Position numbers and translations under genes: made by a program. Below the pieces are notes generated by a model, which worked only from the letters and a program-made list of their open reading frames with translations, had not been told where the DNA came from and did no database searches. From positions 14,842,901 through 14,906,900 of the forward strand of contig NC_080716.1 of NCBI RefSeq assembly GCF_019097595.1: a stretch of 64,000 bases of DNA, given 5' to 3'. The DNA comes from Hemibagrus wyckioides (Eukaryota; Chordata; Actinopteri; Siluriformes; Bagridae). Position 1 is the first letter of the stretch, and the number at the start of each line of letters is the position of its first letter. Shown here in pieces: positions 11,891-27,900 of this stretch.

Positions 11891-12717
11891 TACGTAATGC
11901 TCTGATTTCTGGATATATTTAAGAGTGCAACTAACGCAAACATGACTAAAGTTTAAAGTTGTTCCCTTACTTTCATTTTTATTGACTGAGAATCTACTGA
12001 GTCTACTGAAACAAACAGGACAAGTAGACAGTGATGGTTTATCTATGTTTAGTTTATAGTGTCACCTCAAGTTAAGGGTATCAGAAATGCAGCTGAATAC
12101 CGAGTTCAAAAAAAAAAAGAATAAAACAGCTAAATAAACCAACTAAGATATACAATCTCAAATCAAATTACCTAGAATGATCCAGGTACAATAACTCTCA
12201 TTAAATATTCATATTATATTGAAGGAATATTTTGAAACAGAACTGAAGAAAGAGATGTTTTTTGTTATTTCTTTTTTACAAACCACTTATCAGCAGCACT
12301 TAAGTGTGCAATGCCCCAAAATCTATATTCTAAGCACTGGGAGAGCAATTCACTAGGTTTAGTGAAACAAAAGATTAACTGCAAAATCTAGACAAACTCA
12401 TTTTTACCAATTAAGCTTCATCTGATAGTCTACTGCTGCCAAGTGGTGAGGATCATAATGAGGATCAGCTTGGGGCCACTTATAAAACAAATATTAGAAG
12501 GGGGGGAAACCCTGTAATAAAGAAAAATGACCTTCATGTAGTAAATGACTAAATACCAAAAATTCCAGACTGAAGGAAATAACATGAAATGGGAATAAAG
12601 AAAAGAGTAAAAGTGCATTTGATGTCAGAAGCTCTGAACTCTAGGCTGCCGATATGGGTTTATATACTCTTGTAAAAGGAAGGGAAAGGAGGTGGGGAAG
12701 CTATTTTCCCTTTGGTT

Positions 12718-15904
<3,187 letters not shown>

Positions 15905-16080
15905 CGCAGCTCAGTGTCACAGGCTGCAATGTAATTAAATGTCGCTTATAAACGATGATCTCTAAAGGCAAAATTGGACAGTTCAACTAGCAGCGCTGTT
16001 TTGTGACGGTGGTTTTTCCGCGGATGAATACAATAACAACGCATGCGTCAAACAATGTTTTTAAAGCTTAGATGTCACAC
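15905..16080 (-). promoter_or_regulatory. gabarap: Probable gabarap 5'UTR/promoter region
   Basis: The sequence upstream of the ATG is CpG-bearing (GTGACGG, CCGCGG) and has GCATGCG at 16041-16047, an NRF1-like half palindrome. No TATA box was found. The start site is inferred, not seen. Confidence 0.4.
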
Positions 16081-18653
16081 AGACTTGCTGTGACTTTCCA
16101 TCTCGCTTTTTGAAGCTATACTCTAAAAAAAAGACATCTGATCTAAATCTAATATAAATAGTGATACTTGTGGTTTACATTTACGTTAGTGATATAGGCA
16201 CTACTTTCTCATGGCCCACATTGTAAACCCCCATAGCGCGGAAAGGTACAGAGTTATTAGGTCGATGTTTGTGCTGTCCTCATGATTAAGTGGGTGGGGA
16301 GAAGTACACAGGGTTGCCAGTTCCGTCTTTTTACCACGACAGGTCTGGTTTTAAACATGATGTGTTTTGGGGGTGGGTAGAAGGAATCCAGAGAAACAAG
16401 AGATGATCTATATAAACATGGAGAGAACGCACAAAACTGTACACCGTCAATAACCCAAACTCAGGACTTGGATTTGGGGATTTCTGTGAGGCAGAAAAGC
16501 AATGCCACTAGATGATTTTACTCCTGGAAATATAGGTTATTTTTAAGTTTAGACTAGATATTGTTTTGTCTTTAGTTTTGGGCTGCTTTATCATGCTTAC
16601 CTGGCAACTTTGTATCCATGGTCAGAGGTGGAAAACAAAACATGAACAGTACCAATCCGATCCACAATTTTCCTTTGGCCTAGATTTGGTCCACATAAGC
16701 AACTGTCCTTATCAGAAAACTGTTATTGTTTCATCTCTGTACAGCATGAGCTATGCAAGAAGTGAACCATGTTTAAAATAAAAAAAGTTGATATGAACTA
16801 CATCTGGGACTGGGAGAATGTTTACACAGCTGAGATGTGGCCCATAGGTGGCTACCAGTGGCTGACACACCAAAGCAAGTGACACTACAAATGCTTTCTG
16901 TTCTATAGTTTAATGTGGTCCTAACCATAATACGTATACAAAATCAGTATAATAAGTATAAGGCAGAATCAAAATGTCATATTAATCCAAGTTACAATGT
17001 GATATGTTTTTTTTAATATTTACCAGGTCCTGGGTTTGATCCTAAACTTGGTGTACAAGTAGTGTCCTAGTGGTGCCTTCTCAACATGGATGAATTTTCC
17101 CACTACCTTGTGCCCATTATTCTCAGGAACTGATAACTACTAGACTTCTAAGATGAGTGGAGCATATTTATGACAGGGAGTGGAAATTTTACAAAACAGC
17201 AAGACAGCACTGATGTGTCATTTGTCATTTTAAAGTTACGTTTGGTCAAGAGTGCAAAATAATGTAGATGTAATTCCGGTTTCATTTTCACCAAGTCATC
17301 AAATACACCCAAAAAGCTACATACCTCAAACAGTTGTGCTCAGTATTTAAACCTACAATTACATTCAGAACGATCCAAGTCAATCTGAATACAATATGAA
17401 TATGAATACAATGAATAACAATATATCTGAAAATAATATGGATCAAATATAGTTTATATGTATAACACTTAACAGACACATCTGTAGTCTGTAGACACTC
17501 TTTACATTATGTAAGTAATTCTCATGTAATAGAATAATTCTAATGTAAATAATTATGTAAATGACTCAGTTACATGGACATGTTTACTATTCAGTGATTT
17601 AAAAAAATTTGAAACCAAATACAGAAAGGATTCAGTGCTTCTGTGTCTATTTCAGGATACAGTAAAAAGGAAAGTACTCAGTCATGTGCAAATAGGTAAG
17701 TGAACATACAAAAAAAAATGAACTGGTCACACACCGTCTACTTGCAGCGCATTCAGCGGCCATCTGAGGTCATTTTTTCCCCTTCTCTGTGCTCTGGGAT
17801 CTTGAGTTCATCAGCGGTTAACTGTGTGCACAGTCTCAAACCATTAATAGTAGTAATATAAAAATGTTATTCTTTTAATAAATGCATTTGATCGAATTGT
17901 TGCATCATTCCAATTTTCATCAGTGCAATTAAAAACACTCTAAGGAATAGTCTAACTGTGTACTTTGCAACAATAAAAAGCTGCTCACATTAATGCTATA
18001 AATGAGTCTTCACTTATCATGTTGGGAGGCAAAAACATATTGATCGTGTTCTTCATCAGGAATATGACACCAATCTAATAAAAATACTTTCAACAACAAA
18101 TATTTGCAAAATAGCACCAAATTACAGACATACACAACAAATGTGAACTATTTGTAAGTTAATTATAAAAAACACAATATGGACAGTATTGACACTTCTG
18201 TATTACTCTAGCAAACCACATTCATGGCCCTGGTAGCTAAGGCTAGACTGTTGCTAATTGTACAAATACAACATTTCTAGATAATGTATTTTATTTTTAG
18301 TGTAAATATAGAATAAAAGTAAAGGGTCATTAACACCAGCATAACAACATTCCTCCCTCAGTTTACCCACCCTCTGTCGTCTCTGTCAGCTCTAGTGAAA
18401 TATGTATCCATACCTGTCTGTCACCTATGGGTGCAGTGAAGCAAGTTTTTCCCCTAAAGTAAGTAAAAATTCCCAGCAAAAAAAAAAAACTTAAATCAAT
18501 AAAACACATTTTTAAATTGCTGATCAGTAATAATACTCTAAATCAGTGTTGGCTATGAGGTATGGATTCCCATATGATTCCCTACAATCAGTTGTCTATG
18601 TAGTTCAGCCACATAATGTCAACCCAAATCATCTAAACACTGTGTGGTGCTCT
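16081..18653. other. Intergenic region between gabarap and the Tc1 element
   Basis: A-T rich sequence with short open frames only. A worn SINE-like piece ('ccaggtcctgggtttgatcc' then 'tctcaggaactgataact') lies at about 17025-17150. No conserved exon was recognised on either strand. Confidence 0.5.
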
Positions 18654-20236
18654 ACAGTGGAGATTAAAATTAGAGAACAATTTATGAACACTTGATTCTT
18701 TCAGGAATAATGTAATCTTCACTGCTCAACATTTATAGGAATCTTTGTTATAGCTATACCATGCTAATAGAGCAGTGTTTTACAAAATAACCAAGGCAAA
18801 AAACTTTATTTTGTAGATCAAAATGAGAGAACAGCAATGACTATAGCACAGAGAAAGATTACAACTAACATATCTGAAGGTTACAACAGTCAACAATTAG
18901 TAGGAAGTGTACAGGCCCTTGTTTTGAATGACTTCAGCACATCTGCAGCCACAGGACATCACCAGTCTCTCGTCGCTCACACTGCTCTGGTGTGATTTTA
19001 GTCCACGCTTCTTCCAGTCTCTTCCACAGTTCAGTGACTGTAGTGGGTTTATTGGCCATGACTTTGTCACCAAGGGTTTTCTATTGGGTTTAGATCAGGA
19101 TTCTGGGCTGGCCATTTCATTATTTTAATGTTTTCAGCTTCAAGGAACTGCTTTAACTGCTTTGCTGTGTGACGGGGGCAGGGTCATGCAAGACAATTTC
19201 TGGCTGATTGGGAGATAAATGCAGGGAAGGAACCACATCTCGAAGAAGGGCCTGATAAACATTTGCATTCACTCTGCCATATAACTGTACAAGAGCCCAA
19301 ATCCTTCTGCAGAAAACATCCCCCAAATCATGACAATTTCCCCTACACCTTTCAGTGTATTCTTTACACCCTTTGGATTCAGTCTTCCCCCAGTTTGATG
19401 ACGAACATAAAGTGTTTGATGACAAACATAAAATTTACCCAAATAAATTAAACTTGTTTTCATCACTAAAGTGAACTTTGGACCAGTTCTTCTCTGTCCA
19501 CACAACATGCTCCTCATCAAAGGTTAGTCTAGAGTTTTGATTCTTTCTGCTACTGAGAGTTTTGGTCACTGCAGATTGGGCTTTTAGTCCAAATTCTCTT
19601 AAATGTCGAGACACTGTCTGATGAGACCGATCCTTACTCTGTTCAGCGCTGAACTGGAGAGCAATCCCAGCTGCAGTGTTGAACCGATTGCCCATTGAGA
19701 TTCTCCGCATTATCCTGTCTTCTCTTGCATTTGTCTTTCGTGCATTTGCCTTCTTGGGGGACTTAAATGAGCTGTAAGTGATGTTGTAATGATGCAATAT
19801 TCTAAAAAATCACAAACAACCAACTTCTCTTGCTATGGCTGAAAGGGTCATCTCTTTGGCCTTCACCTGGACAACCTGCTGCCTGAGGGTTTCAGTCACT
19901 TTAGAATGACTCACCATCTTGAAAAGTCAGTGAAAACTGGAAAGTTAGGCTGCCAGTTAAATAGGGTTTGTCAGATAATTATAGAAATTAACAGCTGGTG
20001 CCATTAGGTTAACACCAAATACCTGGGAGGTATCTGAAAGTGTTCTCTAATTTTGATCAGTGTTCCTTTTCAAATGTCATTGAAATTTTTTATTCTGCGC
20101 TTCAAAACACATGTAACTCATGAAACATGCTTAAAAAAACTACGCTTTTACTCCAGTTTAGATCATTTCAAATAGGACTAAATGACCTTGAAATTTAGGA
20201 ACTTGTAGGTTGTTCTCTAATTTTGATCTCCCCTGT
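18654..20236 (-). mobile_element. Nearly full-length Tc1-like transposon, inactive
   Basis: Terminal inverted repeats ACAGTGGAGATTAAAATTAG (left) and 'ctaattttgatctcccctgt' (right) bound a 1.58-kb element, close to the normal Tc1 size. The transposase lies on the - strand (18897-19917) and is frameshifted. It sits in the gap between gabarap and the 3' end of ctdnep1. Confidence 0.9.
18897..19917 (-). pseudogene. Tc1-like transposase pseudogene
   Basis: The reading starts MVSHSKVTETLRQQVVQVKA with an N-terminal HTH (TLSAIAREV), then breaks at a stop. It resumes as RISMGNRFNTAAGIALQF and SRKNQNSRLTFDEEHV. KVHFSDENKFNLFG holds the first catalytic Asp, VMIWGMFSAEG follows, and 'IVLHDPAPV' holds the second Asp. 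After another break the frame reads MKWPAQNPDLNPIENPW, which holds the Glu, so the DD34E triad is still visible. At least three frameshifts or stops prevent a product. It is unrelated to the host genes nearby. Confidence 0.85.
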
Positions 20237-20930
20237 ATATACATCACTCATGTTAGCCACACCTGTGTGTTCTGGTGAACGTCATATTCATAAAAAAAAA
20301 CAGCACTGAAATTCCCCTTCATTTTAAGTATATTCTGATTTGGCCTAGTTTCATTCAGCCATGCCAGATAGGAGTCTAATGTACAAATAACTGCTGCATG
20401 TAAACCATAAATAAATGTACAGCATTGTGGCAAAAAAAAGAAGGGGTTGGCTTATTTTTTTATAAAAAAAATAAAATAAAATAAAAAGTTATTAAATCAT
20501 TCCTATATTTAAAATATTTAGTAGAGATCAGTTAACAGCACTAAAGACAAAATAAATTAGCAAAATCGTCTCGGGTACATTTTCTATCGATTTCTAAGGA
20601 ATTTGGTACGTTTTTCTAAGCATTTTGGAGATTCTGTATATAAATAAATCAAGATGGACATTTCACATTACCAAACATGTGGGCATGCTGTCTGGGATTA
20701 ATCAGCATTTTCAGGCCACTGCTAAAATTCAGAACTGTACATCATATGGTTTTAGGTAACTAAAATGGTTTAAAAATCTTTCCATTTGAAGTGAACTCTT
20801 TCTGAGCTACAGTGATGGAAGGTACATACTGTACAAAACCAAGCTCAAATAATGGTTAACTTGCAGGTAATAAAAAAACAAAAAACAAACAAAAAAAAAC
20901 CCACCAAGCAAACTTCACAATGTCATGTGT

Positions 20931-20936
20931 TTTATT
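20931..20936 (-). terminator. ctdnep1: Candidate poly(A) signal of ctdnep1
   Basis: TTTATT on the + strand is AATAAA on the gene strand, about 1.05 kb after the stop codon. The 3'UTR would then span about 20915-21981 and include the A-rich tracts. Confidence 0.45.
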
Positions 20937-21197
20937 AATCTCAGGACTGGAGTCCAAGGGAGCTGCCCTGAGACTTGAGCAGAATCTCATACTATCGAGC
21001 AGATAAACATAAAATCAAAATCAAAATAGTAGCAGTTGCTTATCCAACTGTTGAGTACATTTATACAGACTTACAACACAATATTCATCCCTTGCATGTC
21101 TTTATAAATGTTTGTGAAAAATATGCCGCTTTTTTATTTTATTTTGACGTTTGTACCGGAGACTGTATTCTCTGAAAGCATCCAACATATGCTGTTC

Positions 21198-21199
<2 letters not shown>

Positions 21200-21231
<32 letters not shown>

Positions 21232-21466
21232 TCATGAAAAAATTTAAAGGTCAAACTGCCAACTTAAATTTGTCCTGTTAAAATATAAACCATTAAATAC
21301 TCCGGTCTTTAAACATGAAACGTCAACAACAGCCTAATAACGTTCAATTCCCCCCCAATGCTCATCCATTAAGTACTCTCAAGACTTGGTATAAGTTAAA
21401 AAAAATATAAAAAAAAATATTTAAAAAAAAATATTTAAAAAAATATTAAAAAAAAAAAAAAAAAAA
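21200..21466. repeat. Poly(A) run and A/T-rich tract in the ctdnep1 3'UTR
   Basis: A run of about 29 A (21200-21229) is followed by a low-complexity AAAATATTTAAAAAA-type tract (21398-21466). Confidence 0.85.
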
Positions 21467-21981
21467 TGGGGAAAGAAAAAGAAGAAAAAACAAAAACACC
21501 TCTTTACACTCACTTTCCCAAGCTGATGGCAACAAAGACTTTACTTAAAAGAAAGAAGAAAGGCGGGTAGAAACAAGGACTCCAAATTATTGCTCAGTTT
21601 TCTCTCATCCATATATTCACATGAGGGAAGAACACTGTCCATCTCCAATAACCTGAGAAATGCAGACTCATCAAGTCTGTTGTATTAAAACCATGGCACT
21701 GTATTAATAAAACTGTCCCTTCAGGGCTTTGCATCTGTGCTCAAGGGTTTGAGCGCAGTCATCACACAGTATTCCAGAAAAAACTTCAAGACAGGGACTC
21801 CAGTATAAAGACGGAAAATACACCGAAGGAATACGTTCCCAGTGCGTTTTCTCCTTTCTTCAAGCAAGTTCAGTTTGTACCTTCACCTGATCACACAATC
21901 ATGCTGGTGTTGTATGAAAGAGGGATAGGAACTGAGGGGCAGAGTCTTTGTGGGAAGAAGTTTAACAACACAACGTCTCTC

Positions 21982-24900
21982 TCACCAAAGTTGATGCTGG
22001 TGCAGGTTTCGACTAAGGACGGACCGAACGTCAGCTGTGAATCTGCAGAAAGACGACAAATTTTAAACAAACAAACAATTTGGTAAGGAAAATGGTGATA
22101 TTTTGCCATTTCTGCTTAAATCCTCACCTTAGTGCATCCAACATTGGCAGAAGGTTAAGAAGTGCTGTATCACCGGGATCACTGAACCATGATTTTATGG
22201 GTATTGCATTATCTGTAAGAACAACAATTAAATCAATTATGGCGGAAAACTGCTTTGTCCAAAAATTTATTAAATAAATAAACAAAAACAACCTACTAAA
22301 ACCAGGATAGCTCTGATATTAAAGTTGTAGTTGGCTAAGGAACCAGTAGTGTGATAAATGGTGAGTTTTGGTTCCCATCATACCCTTTTAAATATAGATT
22401 AGCCTATATATAGGGAAATCACAGTAAAATCACAAAACTAGTATATTTAAGAAACAAACTGAACAGACCACCACTAATAGCCATGTCTTTGTGTGACTTT
22501 GTGCCCAGTGAATAAGTGAGGAGTATTTTAAGCTAGCAGGTAGTGCGACATGGAGCTTGATAAGAGATATCACATCAAAAAGCTACTCATTTTGCTGAAA
22601 TCCATTAAGTCACGTTAAAAACCATCGATATGCTTTGTTATGGTTTTGCTTTGACATAAATTATAAACTCCAGTACTGTTAAACACAATGAACTCATTTA
22701 ATAGTTTCTAATCCTTGTGAGGAATTAACAAGATCATGTGATGACCAGAAAACCCTGTGCATATGGACAAACTGGTCTTAAAAATGGAAAAAGGATATCG
22801 TTTTTGCTGTAATGTTCAGGCTAAACTGACTATGTGCACACAGTCACCCACACACCATCACCCACACACACAATCACACAAATGCTCTCCTATATTTAAA
22901 CAAAAATAAAATAAATAAAGTAAGTAATGGGTAGATAGACAATAGATTGATATGTTACCTGGATGACTGCGATACGCTGCAGGAGAGTTGTCAAGAATTG
23001 CTATACTGGAAAGATCACCGTGTATGATTGACAGGTCTTTTATATAACTACCCAGATCCAGCGTGCAATGCTGACAGAGACACAAAATAAGGAAATTAAT
23101 ATCTCTAGTGTTGACAGCTTTAGGCATGAATTTCTATAAATGCAAAATAAACAACAATGTTAGCAGAATGGCATGAGAGATGCACTGTGACTGAATTCAG
23201 GCCCTGTTTGACTATCAACCATTTTGTAGTGCTGTAGTTCAACATGCATAGCTGTACAAAATCCATGGAGATTTCTTTCAGTTTTAAATTCACTTCAGGA
23301 TGGATACCGAGGAACCCAACCTCAGTTGGCAGGTAATTCAGCATCATATAAACAATGATGTATTTGCTGTGCACCCTTATGTAAGCAGGGTCTAAATTTG
23401 GTCCAGTATCTGCCTCACTGTGGCCTTATAGTGCTGTATATAGAACTGTCTATAGTGAGCAATGACTGTGTGTACAAGGTAGCCATTTCAGTCAGTCACC
23501 TGTCTGTAGTATCTGCGCTTCAAGATGCCTTTGTTGTTGTCCAGCTTGTCCGCTACCGCAGATCCGTAGATTTCCATACTAGCAGTGAACACTACGAGCT
23601 CGTACCACTGACTGACAACCTCCAAGAAGAAGTCCACATGGGGCCTTTTATGCACAAAGAATCTGACTGGGTGCTTGTCTATAACAACCTAAAAAAAAAA
23701 AAGACACATTGGAAGGGTATGAAAGCTGGCAACATCAGGCTGCTTTGAGATACCAGAGTGATGATATTAATAAAAAAAAGTAGGTATTAGAGTTTGGCTG
23801 CACGCTGAAATTATGAAAATCTATGCAAAATATTACTCAAATTTTACTCAACAAACCACTCAATCTTTTGGGGTGCATGATAATACCTGGTTTTGAGAAC
23901 AATAACAAAAACTAGGCAATAAAGTAAACATGTTTCAAAAGTATTTGGACAACTCCCAAAAGTTGGAAGTGACAATTGTACAGAATGTCTTTGTATGCTG
24001 TAGGATTAAGATTTCTCTTCAATGGAATTACAGGGCGCAAACCTGTTCCAGCATGACAATAATCTTGTGCACTAATAGAGCACCAAGATGACATGACTTG
24101 CCAACGTTAGAGTGGAAGAACCTGAGAGCCCTGCACAGAGCCCTGACCTCAGCCCCAGTGAACTGGGATGAACTGGCCTCTTCACCCAATCTCACTAACA
24201 CTCTTTTGGCTGAATAGACAAATCGACATAACACTCCAAAAGCTAGTGAAAAGCCTTCCCAGAAGAGAGCATTATAACAAAATCTGTAATGGTATGTTCA
24301 GCAAGCAAGGGTGTTATAATCAGGGATCCACTATCAATTAGCCATATATAGTATTTCCTGATTTGTACTTCTTTTGACTGCGAAACGCAAGGGTACAATA
24401 TTCTCACTGTTCAATACTGTTGCTAAACAACTAGAAAACATTGACTGCATGCTACCTAGTGGCTAATACTAATGATTTAACTAGTTAGCACATGCTAACC
24501 ACTAAGCCACCCACTCTAGTAAAACATCTAATAATCTATTTGCCCTAAAAGGAGTTAATAAGGAAAAACACATTTGGTCTCCAGGCTTTACTTCTCTAGT
24601 CTATGAGGCTAAAACTGCTCAACTTTCTGATGTGGTTCAAGACACAATGAGTTACTGTAATCTATTTTTTAATGAATAAAATTTCCTGTAGTAATATGAA
24701 GGAATCCACTCTTGATTACCAAAATCTTAATGAAATTTAATCTGGCTACAGGCCATCGTCTCTCTGAGTTTGGTGTGGAGGAACTTGACTGGCCTGCACA
24801 GTTCTGACCTCAACCCGACAGAACACCTTTGGGATGAATTAGAGCGGAGACTGTGAGACAGGCCAAAACTGGGACGTCTGCCTTTACATGCACATGAATG

Positions 24901-27900
24901 CAATATGGAGTTGGCTCGCCCTTTGCAGCTATAACAGCATGAACTTCAACTGTTTATGGGAATTTTTAACCATTTCTCTAGAAGCACATTTGTGAGGTCA
25001 GTCACTAATGCTGGATGAGAAGACCTGGCTCACAGTCTCCGCTCTAATTCATCCCAAAGGTGTTCTATCAGGTTGAGGTCAGGACTCTGTGCAGGCCAGT
25101 CAAGTTCCTCCACACCAAACTCACTCATCCATGTCTTTATGGACCTTGCTTGTGCACTGGTGTACAGTCATGTTGGAACAGGAAGGGGTCATTCCCAAAT
25201 TGTTCCCACAAAGTTGGGAATTGTCCAAAATGTCTTGGTATGCTGAAGCATTAAGAGTTCCTTTCACTGTATCTAAGGGGCCAAGCCCAGCTCCTTGAAA
25301 AACAACACCTGAATTCAATGATTTTTTCCAATATAGTGTATGTAAGACCTGGTCAATACAAACAAATAATATGCACATATAATTAAAATAATACTAAGAC
25401 TGGGAAGCACTAGAATAACGCAGTAAGGCAAATTTATTTAGTATAATTAAAAATAATGCAGCAAATGTAATAATATCTCCATAGGAGTTAGGACAGTAGA
25501 CTTATGCTAGGCATCTTTTTACCCAGCCAGAAAAAATATTTTTTTAATTCACTGAAATTTATCATTGAATTTCTACAAGGTTTCTTTGAACAATGTCCTC
25601 AGCTGTGTGCATTACATAATGCATTCCTTACTTTAAGGATAAAGTCTGGTGGCGTGCCAGGCCGTACTGATGGCCTCAGAACCCCGTCATGATGAGAGTG
25701 AATCAACGTCTCATCGAGGTCTAAAACTAGAATCTTCCGCTTTACTGCATCTGCCAAAACATGCAAAAACACACACACACATTGACCAGGAACTGATGCA
25801 TATATACAAACTCTTCTGTCACAGTATGCGACCCATTTAGAGCTGTTGAAAACAGTACAGCAAAACAAAACCTCACTTTACATGTTAATCAACAACTGCC
25901 CATTCAGATCTCTATAGACTGCTGTATTTACTAGGAGACAGAGTACATCTGCTGCTGTCAAAGCTCTTGTCTGCAAAGCTTGTATTTAGTCACCATCTAG
26001 AGTCTTTACAGAAATGTGAAAATGTCAGAAACACAATACTGAAAAAATAAAATTTGAATAAAAGAAACTTTTATCTTTTTTAAACACCAATCAGAGAGAC
26101 ATGGTAACATAGCTATGTCATGAAATATTACCAGGTTTCCATTTCCAGGTAATGGGATAAAGCAAAAATAACTCCAAATTACCATTCACATCTGGATTAT
26201 GTGAGTCTTCTAATGTATGTCCAATAAACTAATGTTCTATTAGAAATGATCAAGGATTTGTTCGATTGTGTTGTGGTATTGTTGCTCTTTCAGTTGATAG
26301 ATATTTGTTGCAAGCTTTGCCGTGATATTATCTCTGAATCTTGAAGAATATATAATGAATTCAATTATTTATTTATTTATTCATTCATTCATTCTACTGC
26401 TGTGTGCCCAGTACTGGGCAAGCTCCAATATGACTGCCACATAATTCCAAAGAGCTGGATTTCCTTTTGGGTCTGGTTCCTCTCAAAGGTTCTCCTTCAT
26501 CATTCAAAATCTAGAGCTAGTCCTGGATTTCTTTAAAGCTGCTTAGTGAAAATGTCTATACAAAAAAAACGACCTGGAAATATAATTGTTCCTTAGTTCA
26601 CAAGTCACTCTGAACAGTTTTGTAAAGGAAGAGAGAAAGACAGAGATACTTACTAAGTCTGGTTCTAGACAACGGTGACAAGGGTAAATTGTCATATCGC
26701 ACCGTCTGATATTGAATAATCTAGAATAAGGAAGAGACAAGAAACAAGTAAGCTTACAAACCTGTTAAGTAGAATTCAGCAAAAAACATAATACATAATA
26801 TACATACATAATCTTAGACAAATGAAGGCTTCACAAATTCTTAGCAAAAGTGCCAGTGTTGATGATGTCTAACGTTAGAAACCCTGTACATAATAATAAT
26901 AATTATTATTATGATTAATAATTAATTGAAATGGAAATGAAATATTCAAGCCTTTATAGGTTCCCCAAGAGGGATGAAGAAAAAATTCTTAATTTAATAG
27001 TTTTAACCTTTATTTTCTAAAAGGTGCCTCTGTTATAGAATATTGGACTACACAGATTCAATGTCCAGCTCAAATGCATTAAATCAAGAGAATTGATTTA
27101 TTTCTATTATTTACTTTAAAAGGCTGAAGGAAATGTAATACATATAAAGGAAACAAAGCAATTAGACAAATCCTGAAATGTGGTCCAATAGCCATCAATC
27201 CATTAATTAATTAATGTATTTATTTATTTATTTATTAATCCATCCAGACTTGGGATTTATCCAAAGTTGTGTTGTTTACACAAACATTTTGCTGCATCAT
27301 CCATTTTTTCACTTCTGGACATGTCATCAAAATGAAACCAATCACATATTATACAGGCAAAAAAAATGACCAGAGATAAGGGACATGACCTCAGACTTCA
27401 GTGTTGGGAAAAGTCCATACTTGTCACATTTTCCCTCTATTTCGGAGACGTCTATACTTCTGTCCCCTGTTCCTTCCCCCTGAATTCTTCTCTCTCAAGC
27501 TAAATTTAGCTTTAAGGGCAGGAGTTGGTGGGAATGCAAGGGCAAACAGAAGGGGTAGCCAGGGTGAATGGCGTTTTAAAAGGGAGGTTTTGTTCTAGCC
27601 TTTAGGGGCTGGACACATACTGAATGCACTTACACAGAGTCTGTGAGCCAAGCTGACCCCATCAGATGTTGGGCTCACTGTAACCTGACTGCAACCCCTG
27701 CTTAGAAGTGGTCAACCTTTTCGTATTTATTAAAGCTTCATCGCAGAGGATATTTCTTAAAAAAGATGTACTTATATAGTTGAATCATGACCAAAAGAAT
27801 AATGTGTTTCTAAGCTGCTGCAAGAGTCTAGGGTCGAAATTGGCAGGAAATTTGTACGTCATATCCCACTTGAAAGAAGTCAGATAATCAGATGACTAGC

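Larger units (their letters stand above)
9699..12717. other. Intergenic region spata6l-gabarap, transposon-rich
   Basis: No gene is seen in this 3-kb stretch between the spata6l start and the gabarap stop, which are read on the same strand. It contains a SINE (10210-10352), a folded Tc1 fragment (10385-10570), an HTH-family Tc1 copy (10861-11341) and a degraded SINE (11705-11890). The part nearest 9700-9840 must hold the spata6l promoter. It also marks the join between the 9p24-type and 17p13-type gene blocks. Confidence 0.6.
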
